Assembly (NCBI GenBank): GCA_000310025.1
Contig: FN649736.1
Location: 4,872,623 to 4,936,622 of the forward strand
Reading direction: 5' to 3'
DNA: 64,000 nucleotides
From: Ectocarpus siliculosus
Lineage: Eukaryota; Sar; Phaeophyceae; Ectocarpales; Ectocarpaceae
The notes below the pieces were generated by a model that saw nothing but the letters and a program-made list of their open reading frames with translations, was not told the DNA's origin and made no database searches. Below are positions 51,119 to 60,941 of the stretch, piece by piece; position 1 is the stretch's first letter; each line of letters opens with the position of its first letter. The position numbers and the translations under genes are program-made.

Positions 51119-51190
51119 TCCTTCGTAGTCCAATGGTTAGGATATATCGCTCTCACCGATGAGACCCGGGTTCAATTCCCGGCGAGGGAG
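51119..51190 (+). tRNA. tRNA-Glu (anticodon CTC)
   Basis: All four arms fold. The acceptor TCCTTCG pairs with CGAGGGA; D-arm AGTCCAATGGTTAGGAT; anticodon stem TATCG/CGATG around loop CTCTCAC; T-arm CCGGG TTCAATT CCCGG. The discriminator base is G, no CCA is encoded, and a T-rich terminator (TTTCTTTTTT) follows directly. It lies in the intron-like region of the decayed gene, in the same orientation. A and B boxes are intact, so it is probably functional. Confidence 0.95.
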
Positions 51191-52058
51191 TTTCTTTTTT
51201 CATTCTAGTGTAAACTTTTCTTCTTCCCCCCACAGCGGGTGGTACTGCCTTCCCGCCAACTCCGAGTTCCAGGTCAACGCGCGCGTGACCGCTCCTATGC
51301 CTTAGGAATTCCCTACCCGGCAGCTCCTCTCTGGCGTGAGCATCAGATCAGCCGATGGCCCTTCTTTGGTGATTGAGGTAAAGAATCCGTACACCACCGA
51401 GACGAAAGGGTGCTCTTCTACCTCCGCTGCTTGTCTGGCGGAAGGGGGCCTTCGTATCCTCGGCGGCGGCGGCGGGTCCCACGCGCTCCAAAGCCCCGTC
51501 GAGAACTTCGTTCTCCCGGGCGGCGATTTGGTGGTCTCCTCCGCCAACCTTCCGGCGGATTGCCGGCCCTTCGGCGGCGACCGTATCTGGGCCGCCCAGT
51601 TCGCTGCGATGAGCGATGCCAGTGGCCGCCGTTCGCTGCCCGGTCGCACCCCCTTCGTAGATTGAATGCTCGAAGCGGACACCATGGCCGCCCCAGGTTG
51701 GTGCGTGCTGTTTGTACGCGAGCAAGGGTCGGGCGGATTGTCCAGCGTGCAGTCCAACCACGCCATCCTGCGCGTCGAGACCGGCGGTGTAACCGTCAGG
51801 GTGAATGTCGGCGTCAACTACCAGGACTCCGTGCCCAGCTCTGACGGCAACGTGGTACTGGTGCCCGAGCTTGATTTCTGGCAGACCGACCTTGCCTTCG
51901 AAGGACTACGGCCTTCCGGCGAGCTCGGAGGGATGCTGGGTGACACCGCTCGCTACGTCATTGGCGACGACGGCAAGCCCGTTACCAGCGGTATGGAGGC
52001 GCTGCACGGCCCGGTGGATACATACCGCGTGTCTGGCCCCTTCGGTGTCGACTTTTAA

Positions 52059-54835
52059 CAGATGCACGGTGGTGCTGTGGAGCAAGAGACCGTCTTTGCG
52101 TGATCACGGCGTATGCGTGCTGTTGACAAGCTTGCTTGTTGAGGAGGCATAAGGAATTGGCATTCACTGCGCGTGAGCTCAAAGCATCACATGTTTTTGC
52201 ATCTGAAAAGATTTCGTGTGGAGAACGACGTATCATTCTTCGTTGTTTGCATACAGATCTGAATGGAGAACAGGGAGCTGTGTCATCCTGCTGACGGAGT
52301 ATCATGCAAGTGTTGGGTTAACTATCGGGGGGAGTTGTATCATGGTACGGACACAAGCTCCACACTTTTTAGAGGGTTCAACAGTACGGTCACATCTGAG
52401 CGAGAGCAGGTTACTACTGTAGAGAAACCAGAGTCTACTATCGTTTACAGGCGCTCGCAAACAAGAACTTGCCTATTGTAGGCGTTTCTCCATGAGTTGC
52501 CGCCGCTCTTAGACGGAAATGATCACATGTCGTATCTGAACCACTTGTTGAAGTACAGTATGTAGCGAGTCAGCCTTCTCATTTTCGGTCTCGGACGAAG
52601 CCGCTGCGCATCCAGATGTACCGCATCCGGGGTGAAAAAGTGTAGGTAGCGGGGTGGTGTGGAGAAGACGTACTCTGTACTTGAGGCTGTTCTTTCCGGA
52701 TTTTTCGTTTTTTCAGCAGGACTTTCAAGAGGGGTGGGCACAGCCAGGGGAGACCCGGCTTTGAAAATTGTATCGATTCAGATGTTGTCAACGAGGCAAA
52801 CGGTCGGCGGTCTGTTTCTGGGGTGATGAAAATAGTGATGCTCCCTATCTACATAGTGCATGTGTGATCTCTTTGGTAATGTTGTACGTTGACAGATGAG
52901 ATCCCTAGGGATGGAGCGAGCTCTTTTGAAGGGTAAGGGCCTCGTGGTCGGTAGGGCATCGATCGGTGATCTTTCTATGATGGCTAGATGGTGGTCGCTA
53001 GGACATACAATGAACATATCTGTTGTCGACTAGTCCGAGGCGAGATCTGTAGAGCAGAGGTGGTGTATTTTTCCCCTTTGTGTGTGGTCCATAGTGGCAT
53101 GCAGGACATGTGTAGGTGGGCTAGCTCGTCATCTGTCCTACAAATAAATGTGTTTAAACGTTGACCTTTGCTGGGTAACATTTCGAACGACGGAATTCCG
53201 GTATCGTCGACTTGCCTGAAAGACTTGACAATTTGTTGACTCAAGTTTAGCATTCTTACTCCTGAGCGCGTGACGAGGGTATCTTGGATGTTATTAGGTC
53301 ATACCGAGCAGGTGGGGATATTTATTTCAGGGGTACTCGACAGAATATTTATCTTTGGGGCCTTTCGGGGGCAATCGGGGCGGGCCGGGGGTACACTATG
53401 GGGATGATACTGTATGGGTATGATACATGACGAACGAGGTACTTCCTGCCTCGCCCACGTCTCGTACTCTTAGGGTTAGTTCGATTTCAATCGATGTCAC
53501 TTACAGCAGTACTCGTTATTCCTTGATAAGGGTCTTTCTCTTTCGGTCTCTGGCGAAGCTTCTTCACGCGCCAAACGTTGCACGACTTGAACCCGTACAC
53601 TGCCAAAGAAAGGCACTCGTTAATGCTGGTGTCGTTATCGTGTGAGCGTCCACGACTGGCGGCACTGCCGCCGCGGTGAAACAGAAAGACAAGTCCATGT
53701 GTTCGTCGACTGCTCCGATCCGTCCATTTTGCTCACTTTGGATATACCCATCCACTGGCTGATCCTTCCGCCTAAGTGGACAAGACTAAACACTACAGAC
53801 AGCGCCCGCACTTAAGCACCACTTATTTTGGCCGAGGCTCGATGCTTATTGGCTGCCTCAAATTGAGCACCAGTTCTTATTTTCGAAGTTCATATATATT
53901 TCGAGCAGGCATATCCGTATGATAAACGGGGTTCTTGTTTCTACGCCGAGGGCCCCATTCAGAGGACACGGGGTTGTTTTTCTGGGTATTCAATTCGACA
54001 CTTGAGAGCAGCGTGTTCATAGAAAAACAGGGTATGGTATGAGCGTCGCTCAACAGAGACCTCTGGACCCGACCTACCGCAGCTTCCGCGATCACCATAG
54101 GGTAGAAATACAGACGCGGCATCGCCCGACAGAATGACACACCTGAGCAAACATTGAACCATCTAAAGGTCCACAAGGTTACGTTCGCCGTGATTGTCCT
54201 CCCGCTCTACTAACGCCCTTGCTCTTCGATGGCCGGATCTCCTCCCTGCTCTACGGCGCTCCCCTCAAGCAAAGCCCACGACCCTACCACAGCACCCGAA
54301 TTGTCCACCGGCATTTTCATGCGGTGCATACTTCGGTCTTGCTCGAAATGCACATGGTAGTCGTAAAGGTGGCGGGTAGGCTCCTGAGACTGCCCAGTGA
54401 TCAGCTCACCTAACCAGCCCATGCTCAGTTTAAAGAGTACTCCACGCTGCAGCAACGAACTGCCAAAAGCACCGAGTTTAGACGCTTGAATTCGATAACC
54501 GGTGGGTGCGACGAAGGAAAAGGTATCGGTAAGCATTCGTCGCCCCTGCGTCGACTCGATGGCCTCCCAATGTGACTTCTAGTGGGCAGTTGCCAGCAAT
54601 GACATGTTCTTTGATGGCCTCGAAGTAAGTGTCGATCAAGAATGACACCTCTTCCTTTCAACTTTGAACAGTTGGCTGAGCTCCTTCTTCAATGTTTCAA
54701 GGGGTAAAGACATGGCTCTCGTGCCTGGATGGCACGCGCAGCCGTGGCAGGTACCCCAATGTCACGCGACAGGGGTATCCTTGCACAACAAAGCTAAGCA
54801 CCTATCCCACCCCCTCCCTCCGCACCGACCAAGGT
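52059..54835. other. Intergenic DNA without a supported gene
   Basis: Only short frames without exon borders or domains are present on either strand. Confidence 0.45.
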
Positions 54836-55213
54836 AAAATGTGAGCGCGGCTCCGATTATGAAGACCGGGTTCATGTAGTTGCGGAATGTCTATTGTACA
54901 AGGAGAGGAAATTGTACGTGACTGAGCTGGGGAAATGAGAAAGGGAGAACAGGGAGATGTTTGAGGCATGGAATATCCAGGAGAAGACGGTAGCTGTACT
55001 GGGGTATAGAAGGTGGGTTGAAGAGGCGGCAAGTGATATCGACAAGATAGATAGAGTAGGCAAAACACCTTTGAGACACCTTTGTCAAAGTAGGAAGGAA
55101 CGATTGGCCATCGGTGATCGGTCCCGCGGGAACAATGCTCCGTCCTCTCGAGGACGCGTGGTCAACGGTCTAGCCGCTAAGATATACACAACATAAGAGT
55201 ACGCCCCCCTCCC
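54836..55213 (+). mobile_element. Non-LTR retrotransposon 3' end
   Basis: It encodes the end of a LINE reading frame (KVKCERGSDYEDRVHVVAEC) with the Cys/His pattern usual near the C-terminus of these polymerases. The first Cys-x-Cys has decayed to Cys-Glu-Arg. The shared tail module (CTCGAGGACGCGTGGTCAAC, ATAAGAGTACGCC) and a C-run follow. Confidence 0.8.
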
Positions 55214-55751
55214 CCCCCGTGCGCGCCAGTATTATTTGAAACGGAGATCCTCTCCTCGCCGCTGATCTGAAACTGCCGGTGGGTGGGGTCACCGGACACC
55301 ACGTAGGTCACCACTCACCACCTTCTTCATGAGTTGTTATCTTGCAGCTACCCCGTGTTGGGTGTCTGTTCTTATCTGGACGCGCATTGTTACACCACAA
55401 AGGCGGGTTCTTGTTCTTAATACCACGTCGGAACAGAGCACGTGTTCTTATGGCCAAGTTCTTAATTTTTTATTTTTCGGGGCTGCACTACGTAAGTTCT
55501 TACCATAAGTGCGAGCGCCATCTGTAGCACTTGTGAAGAGAATCATTACATTTTACAGAAAAGTAGAAGGGATCCCACAGACGAACGAACGAGAGATAGA
55601 CGAATACATGTAAAGTAGTGGGGAGCCGACATGTCGGATCTAGAGAGTAAATCCACTGCACAGAGGGTAATTGTGCTAAATAGCACAGGAGCAGATAACG
55701 CACTAACGGGAACAGCTACCCCCGCGTCATCTCCTTGTTGTGTGCTTCGAT

Positions 55752-56170
55752 GCCGGAGGCTGTTGTTGTTGTTGTTGTTGTCTTCACATTAAAAACCGTT
55801 CCGATCTCTCTCTACCCAGTACCTTCGTATGTCCGTACTGGTCCAACACTCGACGCGGTCGATTCCCGTGGTCACAGGTTAACTTACCCTAAAAAGGTAC
55901 ACTCAAATAAACTGGCCCCGAGGGGTCCGCAAGTCAATAGAAATCAACGACAGATATTCTGGGATCCTCCGCTCCCTCTTCACGCTATGCGGGGTATCAA
56001 CTGAGATTAGCAGTCACTATCTATCATGGGCCGGAGAGAAAGAGGCACACTCCCTTGGTTCAATCTTGGTACTTCACAACGCAAGCAGAGACAAGTCCAT
56101 CTGGCACAGAAAAAGAGAGAAAAAAAGAGAGAAAAAAAGGACAAAGAGAAAAAAAAGGAGAAAAAATAAA
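55752..56170 (+). mobile_element. (GTT)n-headed, A-tailed retroposon
   Basis: TTGTTGTTGTTGTTG, CTTCACATTAAAAACCGTTC, GTCACAGGTTAACTTACCCT and TTGGTTCAATCTTGGTACTT match the inverted copy at 45590-46028 over its body. It ends in an AGAAAAAAAG-rich tract. No coding capacity was seen. Confidence 0.7.
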
Positions 56171-56183
56171 AATGGAAACCGTA

Positions 56184-57445
56184 AGACCCATGTTTATGGT
56201 CGCCAAATCTTTGAAAAAAATCTTCAAATGTTATCAAACATTTGCGCGCGAATATCTGCCAGAGGAACATTTGAGTACCGTTTTTATGGGCAAACAAATC
56301 TTTATCGTGTGGTTTTCTCGAAATGCATCGCACGTGCGGCGGGAATCGTGGTCTACTGCTACCAAACGATGTGTGACAGACAAACCACAAATGCGTCATG
56401 GAAACTGAATGTAACGAGCTCGCAAAGGGCTCCCCACAACCCTTGATGCACTGAGCTGATGCTGTGCCCGCCAATATGTGGCGATAGCGCTCCGTGCGTG
56501 CGAGAAAAAATGTTCTCGGTGTCAAAAAGAGACCAAAACGTGCGTCAGCGCTTCCCAACGGCAAAAAGTCGGCCGCTTGAGAGGACATGTGAGTACAAAA
56601 CTATCCAGCTCTCGTCCTCTAGACCATCGATTCATGTTTTATCTTCTTGGGTGTCTTCTCCATCAACGACTCTCATCCGGTTGTGCGTGGGTTAGCAGTG
56701 GCCGCGCTCAGCCGGCAGGGAGGCACATCGTTGTGCGCGCAACGTTGTGGACACAACGTTTTTTTCGGTCTATTTTTTCACTTGAATATAGAGGGCTTGT
56801 TCCTCCGTCCCAAAAAAGACTTTTTCAACACATCGAGTTCACAGCGACGCGCCTCCCTGCCTGTTGAGTACGTCCACTGCTGAACCACGCACACCCGGAT
56901 GAGAGCCGTTGATGGAGAAGACACCCAAGAAAACAAAACATGAACCGATGGTCTAGAGGACGAGAGCTGGATAGTTTTGTGCTCACCTCTCCTCTCAAGC
57001 AGCCGACTTTTTGCCGTTCGGAGACACAAACCACGCTTTCTCCGTGCCCTCCAAACCACCCCTGTCTGTTTGTTTTTTTGTGCACGCTTGACGAGCTCCC
57101 GCCATGTATCAGCCGGCAAAACATTGACACGGTGACTCTAGGGTTGCCCGGATCCCTCTATGAGCTTGCTACGTTGAGTGTGCGCTGCGCAGTGGTTGGT
57201 GTTTAGGACGGAAGGGGCGGTCGGCTACTAATCTCGCCGCTCTTGGGAAACATTTTCGCGACCTGCCCCATTTCAAAATGTTTGAGAATATTTTGTCAAA
57301 GGAGCGACTTTTGCCCCATTTCAAAATGTTTGAGAATATTTTGGCGAAGATTTTCTCCCATAAACAGTGAAACAAAATCTTTGTCCGCAAATGTTTGAAA
57401 ATATAAACATTTTCGCAAAGATTTGGCGACCATAAACATGGGTCT
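56184..57445. mobile_element. 1.26-kb foldback element with long inverted arms
   Basis: The outermost 30 bp (56184-56213 and 57416-57445, starting AGACCCATGTTTATGG) are perfect reverse complements. An inner arm of about 180 bp (56554-56735 against 56838-57025) pairs at roughly 90%, sharing AACGGCAAAAAGTCGG and CTATCCAGCTCTCGTCCTCT. No transposase frame is present, so it would be non-autonomous. Confidence 0.7.
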
Positions 57446-57705
57446 AAGGAGAAGAGAAAATAAATGAAAATAAAATGAAAAAATGAAAAAATGAAAAAAA
57501 GGGCGAGGACAAAGAGGGACCAGGCCGAAAATAACAGGAAGTATGAGGCAGAACAAGGCACACGGTGGAGAGACCACTAACGAACAAGCAAACACGCAAA
57601 CATGGCCACCAACCAGCGATACATTGTAATGGTACGAAATCACTACTACTGGGGGGTTGGTGCAATGGTGCAGCGTTGGGGGGGGGGGAATTGGCGAAAA
57701 GAAAT

Positions 57706-58248
57706 TTAATCCGGCACGTGTCGTGCCACTCGGTCCGTCTCTTCTCGTTTGCTTTCTTCCCTCGCCGTCTCGTCCGTCTCCTGCCCCCCTCCCGCCCCAT
57801 TGGTTGTTGGCTTGTGGTTTCGTTTGAGCGCTCGTTGTCGGCTGGCCTCTTCTTCCTTCTCGTGCCAGGAGGTCATGAACCTCTCAGCTCCCTGCAGCAC
57901 CGCCGCATGCCAGGGTACTCCCCCCTCCACCTTCGCGGCTTCCGTCCACCTTGCCTTCGGTGCCGTGTCTTTCGGTACGGGAATTCCGAGACAACTTGGG
58001 TCGGTTTTCGTAGATCCGTGGTCGGCCCCGAAGGCCTTCAGGTCGTCGAGCACACACTTCGGCCAGTTCTGTTCCTGTCCCCCCCTACGTGGCTTCTCCC
58101 CCCCCGCCAGCTCGCCGAGCATCAGTCGTTTCGGGAGTCGCCCGTCCGGCTGCCTTGCCAGTGCTCCCGCGAACAGTAGGCGTCGTTGTCGGATCGTGGC
58201 TTCAACGCTCTGGCATTCGACCCTCTTCAGCGTCTGAAACCCGGCCAT
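57706..58248 (-). mobile_element. Non-LTR retrotransposon polymerase C-terminus
   Basis: An open 180-residue frame on the minus strand reads IRQRRLLFAGALARQPDGR, LPKRLMLGELAGGEK, then W-x-x-x-L-DDL and an HEKEEEASRQRALKR tail. The R-R-L-FAG-R-LPK-GEL order is characteristic of the region behind LINE reverse-transcriptase domains. The copy is 5'-truncated, but this part has no stop, so it is fairly young. The upstream catalytic domain is absent. Confidence 0.75.
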
Positions 58249-58970
58249 TCAGCACTCTGTATTTTCAGCCGCTGGATGCTAATAATTAAATAACACACAC
58301 ATAGTGATCAAGCCTGAAGTCTTTCGTTGGTCAGCCAGTTAGCGCGGTCGATGCTCACAGTTAGCGGAACACACACACCGCTCCAACACTCATTGTCGGC
58401 AGAACTACAGTATCTTCGGAACATTTTTTCGATACAATGTACTGCTCTCGGGTCCGGGATCTCTACAGTATTACGCATATTTCTAGACTCTCATGTCCCC
58501 CTCTTGACCAGACTGGTCACATGGAAAGAGCGGCGGTAGATATGAGGAATACAAGATGTTTACCGGGTCCTGCCCCCCACGGAAGGTTGTCGGCGTGCCT
58601 CGTGCGGTTGATTCTTGAGAACCCGAGCGCGGCGAAACCAGTTCCTCTTCGGGCGAAGCCCCCAAGCCTGTCTTTTTTTTTTTTTTGTATCTCATCAAAC
58701 CGCATCAAACTACATACGCATATAACCCCGCCTCACAACTAATCTAAGCCTCTTGATCTATTGTTTCTGAAGCACTGCCCCCCAACCGCAGCAGAACGCC
58801 CACTCACCGTCAGCTCCCCCGGTAAGCACAAGCCCAACTATCCCGCCAAGTTCCTGCGTAATCACAACAACACGGCCCCGAGAAGAGCGCTTTTCAAAAA
58901 CGGGCAACGGCGGCGTCGAAGAGGTCAGCAGCGGACATCAGCAAGCACAGCAGATCTCCCTCAGGCGGGG

Positions 58971-59494
58971 ATGGCTTCTCCGGGTAAGGCCGCGGCTCCG
59001 TGGGCCGTGAAGCTCGTCCACGACGGGAAAGAGCAAGGGGTTCCCGCGGAGAAGATTCGCCAGAAGCTGGTGCTCGAGGGCTTGGAGCCCGACCTCATCG
59101 ACGGGGTGGTTGAAGCTGGCTCCTTGTCGGCGAAGCTACACACAATTGAACCGAGCTCGCCGTGCACCTCGCCTCAGCGCCGACAGCTGTCCGCAAGGTG
59201 TGAAGACGTCGCGCCTGGGTACTAGGTACTCGAAGAGAAGCGAGAGTGAGCCTTGTGGAAAATCGAAACTTCGTCGGATGGATGTTGAAAAATGCGGGCG
59301 CATACTGCTGTGCTGGGCACGGTACGACCCCAGACGACCTTTTGGTGTGTGGGGCTTGTGCGTACAACGTACATCACCCGAATCCCCCTCTTTTGACAAA
59401 CGACGAACGTGAATAATGTTCGTCCGCCCACAGGAAATTCCATGACATGCTCTCGGTTGGTCTACCTCCTGCGGTTGTGCGGCAGAAGATGGCA

Positions 59495-59557
<63 letters not shown>

Positions 59558-60941
59558 AAGTACAGCAGTGTATATCGCATTTCAGCATTTCAGCAGCCCA
59601 CCTGCATTCCTGCATAGTACCGAAGTACGTTCGATGTTTCCCCTCCCTGCGAATCATCCGTGCGTTGGTTGACCTGGGTGTGTGTCCAAAGTACGTTCGA
59701 TGTCCCCTCTGTTGCCCTTCCTTACGTATCATCCGTACGTTGGTTGACCTGGGTGTGTGTCTCTGACGATTGTGCGCACTGTCGTACTTTCGGTGTCCCA
59801 TTCCCCCCCATTCCCCCCCCTCCTTACGTACGTCCGTCCTCTCGAGAACGCGTGGTCAATGGTATAACCGCCAAGGCATGCAAAACATAAAAGTACCCCA
59901 CCCCCACCCACCGAAGAACAGAAACGAATCTAAGGAAAGAAACCAAGGATAAGGAGGGTCTAGAAGTGTACGGAATGTTGAAAGAAGGAATAGGGTTCAA
60001 GGATTACCTACATGGACCAATGGATGCAGGGACAGAGCTTTAGGTCAAATTCAGGACCGGGGACATAGGCCTTCGAGAATGTCGACGAAGACATAGAGCG
60101 GTAGACGACGAAGACGGCAAGTTCAAATGTGATTGCGGCTTCGCATACGAAGACCGTGTTCATGTAGTCGCGGAATGTCCGTGGTACGAAGAGGAGAGGG
60201 AAGTGTACATGACTGAGCTGGGAAAAATACAAGGGACGTACAGGGAGATGTTTGAGGCATAGAATAGAGAGGAGAGGACGGTAGCTGTACTGGGGAGTAG
60301 GAAGTGGTTTGAAAAGGCGGGAAGGGATATCGTTAGGATAGACAGACTAGGGAAGACATTCTTGAGCCACCTTTGGCAATGTAGGAAGGAACGATTGGCC
60401 ATCGGTGATCGGTCCTGTGGGAACAATGCTCCGTCCTCTGGAGGACGCGTGGTCAATGGTCTAACCGCTAAGACATGCAAAACATAAGAGTACGCCCCAC
60501 AGATGATGAGTTGTTGTCGAAGTTTCGTGGATGATTGGCTTCGTAGAAACGCACGTTCGACCACCATTGGCATGGGCGGCTATGTTTCTTCCGAAGAGTT
60601 CGTAGAAAGGAAGGTGAAGACTACGTAAGGCACCGACGCGTCCTGGGCATACTGCAGTCGTCCTCAATGCATTCATTGGACTCAAAAAGCGAGGGAGGTG
60701 CGTTTTTTTTTTCGCCATGTGATTGCAGTCGAACCCGTTATAAAGGGGCTTCGGAATCGGATAAACCTATGTACTTCCCTTTTTCATGCATGCTTACTGC
60801 TCTGCTCTTGACATTATGAAGGACGGGTGCCAGCCAGAGGAAATCAATAACTTCTTCGCGTCGGCTGGAGGTGTGGCGACGGCGGAGGCGGAGGAGGAGA
60901 TGGATGAGGAGGCTAAGCTCGCAGAGCCGCAAGCCGCTTGA
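58971..60941 (+). CDS. Small protein with WASH-subunit-3-like motifs
   Basis: Three exons, 58971-59197, 59434-59497 and 60822-60941, join in phase to 136 residues. The repeated motif is Lys-x-x-x-(M/G)-x-x-G-(V/L)-P-x-x-x-(I/V)-R-Q-K-(L/M)-x-x-(D/E)-G. It is seen once in exon 1 (EQGVPAEKIRQKLVLEGLEP) and again across exons 2-3 (FHDMLSVGLPPAVVRQKMAM joined to DGCQPEEINNFF). The tail is acidic (EEEMDEEAKLAEPQAA). The motif resembles that of CCDC53/WASHC3 and related actin regulators; a role in actin assembly is inference. The junction of exons 2 and 3 rebuilds the motif exactly, which supports it. Extra 5' exons are possible. Intron 2 carries a GA repeat, a tandem duplication and two LINE fragments. 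Confidence 0.6.
59499..59556. repeat. (GA)n microsatellite
   Basis: About 29 perfect GA units begin directly at the exon 2 donor site, so the donor merges into the repeat. Confidence 0.95.
59622..59761. repeat. Tandem duplication, about 70-bp period
   Basis: Both units carry AAGTACGTTCGATGT and GCGTTGGTTGACCTGGGTGT or its one-base variant. They start near 59622 and 59688. Confidence 0.85.
59836..59908 (+). mobile_element. Retroelement 3' tail fragment (module B)
   Basis: CTCTCGAGAACGCGTGGTCA, AAGGCATGCAAAACATAAA and AGTACCCCACCC show a tail-only copy in intron 2 of the small WASH-like gene. Confidence 0.75.
60085..60497 (+). mobile_element. Non-LTR retrotransposon 3' end, best-preserved copy
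   Basis: The frame reads KFKCDCGFAYEDRVHVVAEC, then PWYEEEREVYMTELGK and a stop after REMFEA. This is the Cys-x-Cys...His...Cys end of a LINE polymerase. About 190 bp of 3' UTR and the shared tail module (CTGGAGGACGCGTGGTCAAT, ATAAGAGTACGCCCC) follow. Confidence 0.85.

Larger units (their letters stand above)
49620..52058 (+). pseudogene. Decayed protein gene, unknown family, two in-frame stops
   Basis: A first coding block (about 49620-50088) reads DQAGHVALQDTAELSGF and VSVNGDQVAYVSVPLTSDQ, and ends at a GTGAGC donor. After a 1.15-kb intron-like region, an acceptor (CCCCCCACAG, ending 51235) opens a block reading WYCLPANSEFQVNARV. The same frame continues past TAG (51303-51305) and TGA (51663-51665) to TAA at 52056, ending SGPFGVDF. 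The second block clearly stayed in frame through both stops. The phase between the two blocks is off by one with the borders given. The sequence is beta-strand-like and rich in Gly/Asp/Val. I do not recognise the family. Confidence 0.6.
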
